NCBI GenBank assembly: GCA_034670405.1
Contig: JAXDDX010000014.1
Span: forward strand, 4,969,001 to 5,033,000
Source: Hoplostethus atlanticus
Lineage: Eukaryota > Chordata > Actinopteri > Trachichthyiformes > Trachichthyidae
Reading direction: 5' to 3'
Length of the DNA stretch: 64,000 nt
The notes below the pieces were generated by a model. It saw only the letters and a list, made by a program, of their open reading frames with translations, did no database searches and was not told the DNA's origin. Below, piece by piece: positions 49,020 to 61,445 of the stretch. Numbering within the stretch: the first letter of the stretch is position 1; every line of letters starts with the position of its first letter. Made by a program: the position numbers and the translations under genes.

Positions 49020-49440
49020 GATTTTCAGTGCAATACTGTCAGAAAAATATCCACACTAAGCCGCGCCTGAAATAGGGAATCATTTGAATACAGATGCTCG
49101 CGGCTTAGGCCTTGTCACTGGAAACCACTTGGAGTCAGGAGACAATTGCAGGTTGATTATGTTGCTACTGACAGAAGTTGCAACTCCTTTGTACAAGGCA
49201 GAGATATTTGCATTTAAATGCTTATTGTAGACATCTAAACAGCATAAAGACTGATTGTCAGCGCCGGCTGTTGCGTTGTCCTTTGGAATAAAAAAAAAAA
49301 AAGAATTTCAATAAGGGAAATTGGCATGGAAATGAGGAAATTATTTTCAAACAGTGGAGCTGAAATCAATAAGTAGGAAATGGTGGAGTTTGCTGCGCTG
49401 GTTGTTTTTGTCATTTCTGTTAAGTGTGTTTGTTCGATTA
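49020..49440. promoter_or_regulatory. conserved-looking non-coding island with POU/SOX-like sites
   Basis: Contains GATATTTGCATTTAAATGC (octamer-like) at about 49203, GTCCTTTGGAAT (SOX-like) at about 49277 and GGAAATTGGCATGGAAATGA at about 49316. Low repeat content. Inference from texture and motifs. Confidence 0.35.
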
Positions 49441-52400
49441 TGTTTGAATCTATTTACAGTTAGCTACTGTGTATTACTAGTGATGGAATTACAGTGATTT
49501 TATTCAGATTGAGCATTTCGTCTTTTGTTCTTTTGTTGAGAACAAAACTGTATTTTTTGTTGGTGTAACCTGTTTGATTTTCTATGTGGGTTTGGGTTGT
49601 ATGCACCGCATGTAGGGGAAGTGAATAAACAATGTCGGCATTTTCTATCTAATTTATCTGAGTGAGAAAATATGATCGTTATGATTTAACAATCTGATTT
49701 AACTCATCTGTTTGCTTCTTTTGATTGTGTCGAGTTTGTAGCGTGTCATTTCTCGCTGCGTGCGTGTGTTTGTGTTTGTGCACGCACACATGTGCATATG
49801 TGAGAGAGGTTATATATGTGTGGGCGTACATGTGTGTGTCTGCCTGGTGCCCGAAGCAGAGTGATGCCCCTGCTGATTCTGCTCCTCTAGCTCTTTGTCC
49901 TGCAGCACTCAGCGTGTCTGCCTCCTCAGGAGACTGACAGGCTTCTCTAGTGTGGTTCCACAAAGGCCCAGCCTCCTTTGAGGTGTTAAAAACTTCCATT
50001 TATGCATCTCCCTGGACAAAAAAGCACCAAGCCCATTTGAGTCCAGTGGCGACACAGGCAGACATTGTGGCCACGCTTCTCTAGCACTCATTTCACAGAT
50101 TCTAAAACCAGTATGTGGTGAACAGGATTTGAGGGGCTAAAGTGCCCCGTGAGGGCCAGGCGATAAGAGGGAGAAACGCCACCACGCAGTAAACTAGAAG
50201 ATGGGCCGGGGAAAATAAACACATTACCTGGGAGAGAGAGACTTGTTTTCATACCCCTCCCCCTCAAGATATACACAGACCCCATGGTGAATAGGAACAG
50301 AAAGGAAGAAAGAAAGGAAGAAAAAAGCAGGGCAAAGAAATAAAAAGAAGCAGAGCACAAAAATAAAAAAAGAAATAACAAAAAAATGAAACAATAAATC
50401 CTCTTTTGGAAAAGGAGGAAATATGGGTATACATCGCAGACGTTGAGAGTAGAGGTCTCATCAGTGGGAAACACACAAGGCTGCTCTGTCTTCTCTGGCT
50501 TTACAGTCTTTTGAGTAAAGAGTATGTGAGAGGGAATCAAAGAGAATTGATAGGTTGCACGCCTGCCTGTTAGGAGCACTGGGGACCTGAATGCCGTCCA
50601 CCGTGGAGGAAAACATTATATTTGCTGCTCGTTTCTCTCCCTCTCCCCCGCCTCAGCCCAGATGCTCAGTAAATGGACTTTTATTCTTGTTTTTTGAGGC
50701 AGAGGAAATGACACATAATGTACTTGCCGTGCAGCACATGAAAGCCCTGTTCAGACACAGCGCTGTATCAGGCTATCGTTTGTAACAAACAGTGGGCAGA
50801 ACGGCTGCTTGCTCAAGGGTGGGTATTTTTTTCATTTTATCTGACACTGTGGCACTTAAGTATTGACACAGTCAAAATGCCTGTCACTGTTTTAGACCCT
50901 CACAGCAAAAATATTTTAACTATAGTGTCACTGTGTTAGTCATGCCTGACGCATTGGTGCTAGACATTTTGTGAGTGTCTGGTCCACTGTAGTTTCAGTG
51001 TCAGGACAGAGTGCAGCTGCTTCGTACTGAACCTCAATTAGTCAGAGGAGAAAAGGAGAGAGAGCGTTAGACGGCGGAAGAGAGAGACAGAAAGATGAAA
51101 AAAAGGGGAAAAAAGAGAGAGGTTAGCAAGGCTGTGACAGGTAGCGGTGTGCTGGAGTATGGAACAGCTGTTTGCATGTGATTGGCCTGTTTCCAGCACC
51201 AAATAACTCAATGATATGGTGGATTTTCAGTAGAACTAAAGCTTGTCTTTGTAACACAGCAGTGGAGCTATTTTTTTCCCCCATGCCTGTACACAGTTCA
51301 CCACAGCAGTAGGACGCTAGAGCTCTGGATTAACAAGGTTATCAGTATGCTACGTCTCCGCAAATACTCCACTGCTTCCCTGAGGTGACCTGTGCCACCG
51401 TGCCAAAGTGTGTGAGGTCAAGCCTACCTGGACAGTAGCCCTTTCCAGGCCCAGCAGTGAGCCAGTCCTCTCACTCTTGCTTATGATGATTCCATATTTC
51501 ACAGTTGATGGTGTTGCAGAGAGGATCGACTTTATGGAATTGGGTATTCATCAGACAATCATGTATGTTGGAATACTATATTAGACATTTCTGTGCCAGA
51601 ATGTTCCACACCTCACCCTGCCACCCTCCGCACAGCCCACACCCACCCTCTCCTCCCATTTCCCTATTTCCTCCGGGACTGCTGTTATAGACCCACCTCA
51701 TTGCATCCCAAACTCTCCCAGTCCCCAGACCTGACTGTGCAGCTGCTGCTTCTGCAGAGATAACCAGACAGCATCCAGGTACGGAGCAGCCTGCTGATGG
51801 CATAGATTACCTCTATTGTCAAAATAACTACCTCGGCAGAATTCCTACTTTAGCGTGTTTGGACGCAGGAGAGAGTGAGGATTTGGAATGGAGGATTGGG
51901 AGGATATTTTCTAACATGTTGCAGATCTGGATGAATTCCAAACAGAAGTTCCAAGTGCAAGTTTTTGGCTTGCCTCATGCATATCCACACACATGCACAT
52001 GCACAAGTACACATGCACAAATGTACGCATGCATATGTGCACACACGTATGCACACAGACACACACACACACACACTTTTTTCAGTGTAAAAAATGTTCT
52101 AGGCTTGTGTCCTACAATGTAGCCATCTACTTTCATGAACCCTGGAACCTGAATTTGTTAATAGCACCAACAGCCCTACTATATATATGTGGAGATTGGT
52201 TGAAGCACTGTTATGCAATGGTTGTTGCTCCCTACGCAGGTTACAATGGTGCTGTGTAGTTGTTGTGATGGTTGTCTATTGATACTGAGCCACTGTCACA
52301 TGATGGTCGAAGACACAACACTCTGTTATGGTCAGGGGGAAATCGAATCAAGCATACCCCATACTGTAGATGAACACATGCCTGGAATTTGACTCTCAGA

Positions 52401-53250
52401 TGCTCTTCTAGCGAAAGCTGTGGAACAGCTCTCTCTCACATAGTGTATAACAGGCTTCAGCCCAAATGGCAATTTCAGGAGGCATGATGTATTTGGTGTA
52501 ATGTAAGGATACATGAGCAGTATTTATGTGAGCGGTTTTAGTATTAGCGTATGGGTTGACTCTATATTTGACCTTCGGTATCATGGCAGATATAAGATAA
52601 GAAAAGATAATACTTATTGCCCGTTCACATGGAAACTTGTCTTGCATCACATGCTCCTCTACATCAATTTCAAAAAGACACATACATCATAAAAGAAAAA
52701 AGTAATCACAAAAAGTATAACAAGATTGTGTGGGAGCATGCATGCAAGACACCAGCTGATATTATATAGTATGGACTTCAGATCTGATATGGTGCCCTGA
52801 CAAATTGGAGGCGTGTGTGTGTTGTTAGAATTTTTGCCTTGGCTTCACTGTGCATAGTAAATCATCCGTGGCACCTCGAGTGTTACTGCGTATGTTTGTG
52901 TTGTTATGTGCGTGTTATGTGTTTGTTGTGTGCGTTTGAGCGTGTGTGTTTGTGTCTGTGTGTGTGTGTCAGCTTGCATGCGTGTTTCTGTGCTATCGTG
53001 ACGTGACTATCGCTGGCCCAAGCTGGAGGAAAGGCCACTCTTTGACAGAAATGCCACAGGTGGCTGTGAGCTCTCTGTCCCTGCTCCTTTGATGTCAGCA
53101 CCGTTTGGATTTTTCATGTCTGAGATCTCAATCGCCCATATTTTCAGTGTTGTGATGTTGATTTTAGCAGCACGTTATTCTCTTGCTGTTCGCCTGTGGT
53201 CCAATGGGGACAGTCTACTTGGCTGATGGTTCTAATAGTTCACTAATATC
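49441..53250. other. non-coding stretch, putative intron
   Basis: GT-rich sequence near 49760-49840, a purine-rich block at 50295-50395 whose complement reads as a long but artefactual frame, a GA/AAAG-rich block at 51045-51120, and CA-rich stretches at 51985-52075. No exon supported. Confidence 0.5.
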
Positions 53251-53254
53251 TCAC

Positions 53255-53280
53255 GTTCATGTGGACAGTCTCACATGAAC
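53255..53280. repeat. 9-bp inverted repeat (hairpin 1)
   Basis: GTTCATGTG, 8-base loop, CACATGAAC. Lies 12 bases before the second, longer hairpin. Confidence 0.8.
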
Positions 53281-53292
53281 ATGATCTGTCAT

Positions 53293-53329
53293 GGAAAGGA
53301 CTGGTTGTTCACGGCAACCACTCCTTTCC
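53293..53329. repeat. 15-bp inverted repeat (hairpin 2)
   Basis: GGAAAGGACTGGTTG pairs with CAACCACTCCTTTCC across a TTCACGG loop with one mismatch. A possible structured RNA on either strand; too short by itself to call a microRNA precursor. Confidence 0.8.
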
Positions 53330-54359
53330 ACGTCACCGCTCTCTATCTTCTAACTGTACAAAAAAGGGAAGAAAAACTGTGCCTGGGGTTATTGGACAAG
53401 ATGAGTTGTTTATAAAAATGTGGTGAAACTAATAATTTTAATTTGGAGTTGATTGTAATTTTGTCTAATAAATCCCTGATCTGCTAATTAGGAGAGGGAA
53501 TGCCTGCTTTATGTTTCCTGCCTGTAGGCCTAAGAGCTACTACACAGTTACAATAGGCTGGCTGGCTTTTTACACCAGAGGAATCTCTGCATTAGTTTCT
53601 TTATAATATCATTTGGTTTCTTTCATTATTTGCAATTATAAATTCTGTTTTTCTCAAGACAAATAATTCATTTAAATAACCCATGAATAAGAAATACATT
53701 TCCCCATTTGTTATTTACCTCATTGTTCCCAATAACCATCAGATTATGAATTCAAAGTTAATTCATAATCTAGTTGTTAATTTCTACCCCCTGTAATTAT
53801 AAGAGCTCTCATTTAGCAGGAATGAGGCCTATCGTTAGATGTTTGACAAAGAAAGAACGGTTTATTGAATTGCCACCCGTGTAAGATGTAGTTTATTCAG
53901 CAGGCAGTGCTTTTGTGTGGATAGCAAAGCTACTAATACAAGTTAATCGTGTAATGTATTTGTCTGTCCACAAGTGTGTGTGTGTGTGGGTGTGGGTGGG
54001 GTGGGGTGCGGGGTGCGGGGGGGGGCGTGGGCATGTGTGTTTTCATGAACAAGTGTGTGCACACGTGTGCACATAATGCAGAAAGGTGAGATAGTGTGTG
54101 TTAGAGTCCTTTGAGAGGCAGGAGTCGACTTTAAACTCAGAGGTGCTATTCATGTAACAGCTTTCCATTCAGCTGGGGTCGCCTGGGTCCCTTCTCCCCT
54201 ATTGTCACCTCCAGTCTCAAGGCTACCACATTCAGATCCGTCTGCAACTATTGCCTTCATCTCACTTATTCTGTAAGCCCTCCATCCTCTCACGCAACAG
54301 TCTCTATGCTGTGGTCCGACAACAATGCAGCAATTATCTGGTCCTGTTGGTCACTTATT
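53330..54359. other. non-coding stretch with a G-rich tract
   Basis: AT-rich with no gene, then GT/G-rich sequence at 53974-54029 with many GGG runs. Confidence 0.5.
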
Positions 54360-54560
54360 GGCCCCAGCCATGGGAGAAGGAGGTACAGTAGCGCAAATTA
54401 GTGACAGATCAATTAAGCGTGACCTTAAAAACCTCTGCCCTTGTTTAATTGGCAGTGCTGAGGAGGACTAATTGTATAAATCAGCTGGTAATGAGATCTC
54501 GGCTTATTGTGAAAAACAAGATAATGTGAGGAAATGAACACGAGCTTACAGTATTTTCAT
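54360..54560. promoter_or_regulatory. conserved-looking non-coding island
   Basis: Contains GATCAATTAAGCGTGACC, CTTGTTTAATTGGCAGTGC and GGACTAATTGTATAAATC, dense in homeodomain-like TAAT/AATTA sites, with no repeats. Confidence 0.35.
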
Positions 54561-55175
54561 CCCTCGAGCTTTGACCTTAACATTTTTGTTCTGAATACTT
54601 TTTTTCTATACTCTATTTTCACTTTTCACTATTTTTACTACTTGACTGCGGAACTATTGGGTTAGATAATACCTAAAACTGATGAACCCACACTGGAGTT
54701 CCCTGGTTATTTGTATGTGCTCTAACAAAACTTCTAAGTTGCAGGACTTCAAGAAATATGCTGTACCTAGCAGAACATGCCACTAAATAAATCATTAGCA
54801 GGCCAGTGCTTGAAGAAAGAAAGCAAAATTAAATAAAACAACTGCTTTATATGAAAGCTTCTTATTAGTAGAATCCACAAACTGGAGGAGAGATTAATGA
54901 GGTACCAGAGAAGTAGATTTTAAACATTGTCTAGGACTGGTTCCCGAGGGTGACAGCTGTGAGGAGGGAGGTCAGACGGTAAAAAAGCTGTTTTAGCTCA
55001 GCTGTAGAGACTCTGACCCTCAGCCAACAGTCACTCCGGTCCCAATTCTCTCTCTCTCTTTTCCTTTCTCTATTTGTCCTGATGTAGGTAAACACAGTTA
55101 TCTAACTAACCCTGTAATTTACTGTTCTATATAAAAGGACACAATTAAGTTTGTCTTTTTTTGTCTATATTTCAG

Positions 55176-55246
55176 GTTATTTTCATGAGTTCAAAATCAA
55201 CTAACCAGTGATCACTGGGAGCTGGGGATTGAGTCTTTCAGTTTTT
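55176..55246 (+). other. candidate non-coding exon (sox6 5' UTR candidate)
   Basis: A long pyrimidine tract and acceptor (tttttgtctatatttcag) and a consensus donor GTAAGT at 55247 bound 71 bases without a long frame. Both splice sites are strong, which is why it is listed. Confidence 0.4.
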
Positions 55247-55689
55247 GTAAGTATCAATTTGCCTCTTCAGTTGTTTCTTTCTAGTCACATGTCTCATTCA
55301 CCCCTGGTGTCTTCCACCCACATTGAACACCTGCATCAAATGAGGTGGACAATTGGATAGTCACACAATATATGCACAATTAGACAGCCATACAGGTACA
55401 ATGTTACTGACACAAATAGGGGGTTTTGCCCTGCTGTTTTTTATTCTTTTAACATCAGACCTGCAAATTCATTTCCTGTAGTGACTTCAATATTTTTTCT
55501 TATTTTGTGTTATTGTTATTCATTATTGGGTTGCAGTAGCGCGCATTACTTTTCTTTACTGTGTAATATAAACCTCTTTCTAACATAACATAACAAGCCA
55601 AATCTTAATGGCTATTCTGTCTTTAAGGCCATACAGAATACACTGCACTGTCACTTTTTCTCAAAATTGAGTCAGAACAAAACCATTAT

Positions 55690-57030
55690 CAGGAGAAATA
55701 GATTTTTGAATTTATTTGGAACTCATGCCGGTCATTAACTGGAGTTAGCATTGAAGCTAGGGTGCATAGAGCTGCTGTCATGCAAGGATGGCCCCATGTC
55801 ATTCTGTGATGTGGCCTACATGAACAATTTCCTGAAAATATCATGTTCCAAGCTCCCAGTGTTGTAGTCGTTTCAACAAACCTCCATTCCACGTCGAGCC
55901 CCAAGTCCTCAATGTTCAAGTCCGAATCCTAGTCACCAGGGTCATGTCCGAGTGGATTTCAGTCATGTCATTAATATGAAAGAAAAGAAAAAAGCAGTTG
56001 GTACAGACCTACAGTGATATATTGTAGAGTGCTGTCTGTCTGATCTGTTGCTGTCTCTCTCCTCACTCCTCCCTGAATTCTTCTCTTGCTTCCTCTTATT
56101 TCTCTCATTCCCTCATCTCCCTTTGACTCTTTCCTCTTCTCTCTCTTGTTCAGTTCAGGTTGAGCAAAATACAGTATAAAGAGAGACACAGTTATCAGTA
56201 GCTTTAAAGGCTATTTACTGTAAAAGAAAACCAATCCAAACCAAAAACAATGACTATTTTATATAAGATTACTACTTGAAACATGTCAATAATTGACATG
56301 TTTCATGGAACAAATAGAGCTGAATGGAAGGATGAACCTGATAAGACTGAGTACTTCAATATCTGACTACTAGCTGGCAGACTGGAGACACACGGGGTCA
56401 TAAAGTTTACAATGACCCAATATTATATTGACTTTAGCAAAGTCATTTTGCATTTTGAAACAATGAATAGTTCATCTGTAGCTGGTAGGCATCTAAACAT
56501 GAAGCTATCAGCCAAGTCAAGTGTCAGTCCAAGCTAACGTTCAACTCCATCTGGCCCCTAGTGGTTGTCAGCTCGCCAGCTGGCTTGTTTTTGTCTGTCT
56601 TTCCATATTCAGATAGTCAATCACTCATTTAAGCAAACCTAGCACATATCCTACCTTATTTCTTCTTTTGAAAAAAATGGAGCAAGTCAATATGTCATAT
56701 CTTTCTTTTCCTGACAGTCTTTTCTGGCTCTACCTTGCCTCCTCTGACCTGCAGGACTGACAATAATGATCTATATAACTATATTCCTATTCCTTTAGTT
56801 CAACTCAAATTACATGAGACTGATTGGCAGAGCCCCCCACCAAATAAACACACAGACATACCAAGCTTAGACAGGCGAACGATTGCAATGCCACTGAGGT
56901 GATCAAGTCCCACGTTAAAGTCCTCAGTGTGCAAGTCCAAGTCTTAATCCAAGTCATCAGTATTTAAGTCCAAGTCAAAACATGAGTCATAAAAATTGAG
57001 AGTCTGAGTCCAGGCCTTGAGTGCTAAAAC
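55690..57030. repeat. AAGTCC-type degenerate repeat, possibly a transposon remnant
   Basis: AAGTCCTCAATGTTCAAGTCC at 55902-55922 (last base aside) and AAGTCCTCAGTGTGCAAGTCC at 56919-56939 are close matches; each sits in degenerate AAGTC(C/A) repeats at about 55893-55975 and 56906-57020. The pair may be ends of one element or two separate copies. Confidence 0.4.
56277..56305. repeat. near-perfect palindrome
   Basis: TGAAACATGTCAAT, single central A, ATTGACATGTTTCA: 14-bp perfect arms. Confidence 0.9.
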
Positions 57031-58980
57031 ACTGCAAGCTCTTTAAAGTAATGTTGAGAAAATATGCTGCCTTTTTGATGCTACATTTGGATTCAGACGT
57101 GTAACTATGGATTGCACTCTGCTGTGCTTATTAGAAATGTGCTGTGCATACCAAAACATAGACTAGCTGGATGTTTGTTGGATTTATTCAGAAGTAATGG
57201 GTTACTTTGATCACCAGATGTATCTTTAAAAAAAATCTCACTGGAAAAATGATTGTGAAAGTGAGTTTGTGGATGTGTCAATGGCAGGGACAAAGATCAA
57301 TTAAAACATCACAATTGATTTTTGAACCTTATACTGCTCCTCTCTCAGTACATTTAAAATAGTTTTGAACATCCAAAAAGACTAACAGGCAAATGGCAAA
57401 TACGGTGTTTCTGTTATTCAGTAGCTGCACATACTTGGATTTTTAATTATTCTGAAGGCTAACTTGGATATTTTATTAATCTCCTGCACTCTAACTAAAA
57501 GTTTTCGTAGCAATAGAGAAAGAAAGTTGTTAGGAAATGTAGTATTTTGCCTCAGAAAACAGAATAGAGCACACCTTTTCACATCACTATAATATTCCTT
57601 TAATGGTCTTTGCTCTGCTGCTGCTCTTGCAGCCTGTCTAATAAAAATTGTATCTGAGATAATATTAAGCAAATAAAGCTGAGAAAGTTAGTTGATATTA
57701 ATCTTTCCTTCCAAATGTCAGTTGGAGATATCATGAGAGACAGGACAGTCATACTGATGAGGTTCGGGAGCTCTTCAATATCAGCTGGTAAATGTCTATC
57801 TCATCTCAAAGTTCATGGCCATTTACCATTGTTTATCCATTCCATTTCATGTCAAACACTGTCTCTGCTCTGATGAATATGCACCTGTCTAAAGTCTGCT
57901 ATCTTTGCCGGTGTGTGTTAGTGTTGTTCAGTTTGCTGTGAATGGCTTGAATGAGCTTGTAGAATGTTGAAAAAACAAGGCTTTGGTTGTGCTCTATCTT
58001 TGAATGCCAGGCCTGGTCAGTCATCAGTCAGATCACATCCTGCAGGGTTTTGTTACTGTAACTAGAGCAATCTAATCAATTAGACACACTTATTCTTAAA
58101 AGGCACTGCTTATCAACAAAAGACATGACAACACGTGAACATTGTATTAAAGTAGAATAAAAAATAAGTATGCCCTTTTACAACATGTATGTTCATACTG
58201 TGTATTTAAGTCAATGGACCTAGTTTTGTGGAAATAAATACAACGTTATATATATATATATATATATACACAACATATATAAAGACAATATAAAGCAGCT
58301 GACTGCTAACGCATTAGCTAACATTATTGGACCTTCTTCGTTAAATCTGCCATTGTTTACATCTGCAACTTCTTCCGAGTTGTTTCACATCCCGAATATA
58401 ACGTAAATCCAATATGGCCGCCATTTGAATACAGGGAATCACACTCGAAGTTAAATAAATGCTTTTGCTCAAACTGACTAAACTGACTATTTATGTTATA
58501 CAATGTCAGCATTATTGACAATATCAATTTAGTAGTCAAAACTATACAAACACAACAAACAACCAATCTTCTGTTTCTGCTAAGCTAACACTACTGCTAC
58601 TCAGGACCTTGGTAGTGAATAGACGCTAAATTGCTAAAGACAATGCTAAAGACTTAAGCTCTGTGCTCCCTGGAAAACTAAACATTTAATATGACTTGTT
58701 TGTTTAATTGATGCATTGCTTTAATTTCCCTTCACTTTTATTTCCCCACTCACACACGATTGTCATTCAACAGAAAAGAGCATTATGTGTCCCACACAAA
58801 AATCACTGTAATGTTATTTAAGACATATAAGTGTTTGTTAGCATGGCCAGCATTCACTACCTATCTATGTCCAAGTCGTTAGTGTCCCTTTGTGATAATC
58901 CATGCAATTCTATCAGCCAGACCTCATACACTCATAAAACTAGATCCTTTGCAACTTTAATCATAAATCATAAATGAATC
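57031..58980. other. non-coding stretch, putative intron
   Basis: AT-rich with (TA)n at 58246-58268. No gene recognised. Confidence 0.5.
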
Positions 58981-59029
58981 ATAAAACAAAGCAGGGAGTC
59001 ATTTTGTTTGCGTGTGGATCGCTTGTGGA

Positions 59030-59600
59030 ACACGTTTAATCACTCTTGTGCCCCATTTGGAAACACCTGAGGATATTAGAGCATCTGAATAGGTCGAATG
59101 CACTCTTTGTTACTGCGCCATTTATCTAATAAGCAGCAGGCACACGGTCTCACAGCTCTCATCCCGCTATCGATGGCACCTTTGAAGGGGAGGATGTGGG
59201 GGAACCATTTTGTGAGAAATTAAATAAACAGCACTTCACCAGAAAATGAAAATGAATAATCTTTGAATGGTTATTTCAGCTAGCATTTATCAAATAGGCC
59301 TTTCAGTCCGCTGACCCCGCAGTGATTATGGTCAATATGTTGCTAAACAGAAACCGCTTGACAAAGACTTCATTTTAATTTCATCAGCCTCAATTACTTC
59401 GGAGGATCCCAGTGTGCATTTCGAAAATTAATTCTTGCACATTTCATTACCTGTCAAGAATGTAGCAAACCCACATGAACTGCAGTTATCTTCCTAAACT
59501 TCGCATTCAATGAATAGCTTACCCTGTTCCTGTACAACCCGTGAATGGCCTCATTTTGAAGTGCTGCAACTTAATTTAATCTGCTTTAAATATTAGATTA
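59030..59600. promoter_or_regulatory. conserved-looking non-coding island
   Basis: 570 bases of complex AT-leaning sequence with GCGCCATTTATCTAATAAGC, CTTTGAATGGTTATTTC, CAAAGACTTCATTTTAATTT and CGAAAATTAATTCTTGCAC. No repeats or long frame. One of the strongest CNE-like blocks in the window. Confidence 0.35.
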
Positions 59601-59879
59601 AATATTGTGTGGGTTCTTTACAGTGTCCATGGTTGAAACACCTGAATAGGGTGTAACCTCTCAGTTTCATGGAGTGGTTATCAGGTTATGATCTGCCTGG
59701 TGCTTTATCAAATTCATGTTTTTTTCTTTGATGGCTTGATGGGCTTTATTTCATTCTCTGGAGAATAAAAACCTAATATGGATTTGGCTGCTTTCCTGCT
59801 TCTCAAGGTACGCTCCTTGTACTGTAGGACAGAGTTTCACCTAGTAGCTATACACAGCAGAAAACAGGACCAAAGAACA

Positions 59880-60330
59880 CGCCATTAATCTTCTTGCTAC
59901 CCCAGCTGGGGAAAGTAATGCATAACTAAAAGTCCGGTAAAATGAATTAATGATTTCAACCATGAACTTTTCTCCCAAAACTCCATGAATCGTCTCCAAC
60001 TGATAATGCACCACGACCCTCGAGTGTGAAATCCCTGTTGCGTTGAGAGTAGCCAGTTAATTGATTCGCAAATTATTAAAAGTTTGTGGTGCCCAGGGGA
60101 GTGCTGGGCTCTAATGACAGCGCATTTCGAAGGAGTTGAAAAACCCTTCCCAGGCAGGCTTGTATTGAACTGTAATAGTAAGCTAACAAGTCTAATCTGA
60201 GCCTTGAGGAGAGGGAGGGTGCCCAGTATTGGGTTGCTAGACTGGGTCAGTTCAATATGCTCTTGAAATTGGGACGTGTCTCATCTGGATTAGATGAGGA
60301 ATATTGTATATCTGGTAACATCTGGTCTGA
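59880..60330. promoter_or_regulatory. conserved-looking non-coding island
   Basis: Contains GAATTAATGATTTCAACC, AGTTAATTGATTCGCAAAT and GGGTTGCTAGACTGGG. Same reasoning as the neighbouring island. Confidence 0.3.
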
Positions 60331-60879
60331 TTCTGTTTTATTCATCTTTTGCGAGGCTCACGTTTTGCTACGATGACGCTTTTATCTTCTATGGTACAGT
60401 GTGATAAATGTAGTACCTTTAATCTCTTTTCCAGTGCAGACAAATGTATAGCTAAGTAATTCTTTATTTTTACATGGAGTCATCTTGCAAATGCCATAGT
60501 TTCTGCCCAGCGCCGTGTGTCATTTATCTAGTAACATGACACTCATTGTAATAAATTCAGCCATTAACTTTACGTAGACTGCCGATGCCGAAACGAATGG
60601 GGTTGGACTGACTTGGGTATAATGTTATTACTCTGTAACTTGTAAATCTCTTAAACAGACTGATGAGAATGAATGACACCAGTTTGTGTGTTATGCTTAT
60701 AAAAGCATTGCTTGCTGATCTTCCTGAGAAATCAATGATCACAGAATTAATCTCACCATGAATTCAAATTCAGAGATGTTTTTTTTTGGTATTAATGTCT
60801 GAATTAGGCAATTCACAAGCTCTGGTCCTTCTGTAAAGAATAGACCCCGTCTAGTAGGCTGCGTATGTTCCATTGCTGG
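60331..60879. other. non-coding stretch, putative intron
   Basis: Nothing recognised apart from a T run at 60779-60787. Confidence 0.5.
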
Positions 60880-61215
60880 ATCTCTGTGCTAATATCAAGG
60901 AGCCTCTAATCTGGACCCATTAGCAACTGCTGTCATTCAGACACACGGTGTCGGCCTGATTTAAATAAAATGAAATGAAGATAGTTGTTTCTGGTCCCTT
61001 GGCTTCACTCATTGCCATAAACATATGCTCTGTGCCCCGCTTCTTTCCATCTTATTTATGACTTTAATTTGTTGTGTGGGCTGCGCTAGAAATCAAATTT
61101 AATCCAATCCTCCCAGGGACCCTGTCATATAATAACATGGTAATTTCTGTGTATCCTTTTGAAAAATGAGGAAATTAATTCTTCCTGACATGTTCTAATT
61201 ATTCCAGTGTGAACG
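60880..61215. promoter_or_regulatory. conserved-looking non-coding island
   Basis: Contains GGACCCATTAGCAACTGC, CTTATTTATGACTTTAATTT and GAGGAAATTAATTCTTCC; ends at a C-rich stretch (61225-61235). Confidence 0.3.
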
Positions 61216-61408
61216 GTGGAATGCCCCCCCCCCACTCCCATCCCCCCAGCCCCCTAAGTGTCAGTTGCCGACGGGTGGCGAGGTGCTAATGCTGACCAGC
61301 AGCGCGTTTAATTTGAAACATGAGCAGACACCTTTCAACACACCTTCCTAATGTTAGAGTGGCTCACACAAATTAATTCACTACTCATCTGGCAGCTCTG
61401 ACTCTGAG

Positions 61409-61445
<37 letters not shown>

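Noticed and set aside
50088-50579. 163-codon open frame on the minus strand
   Set aside because: Its Phe/Leu/Ser run comes from the purine-rich block 50295-50395; low complexity, no recognisable domain.
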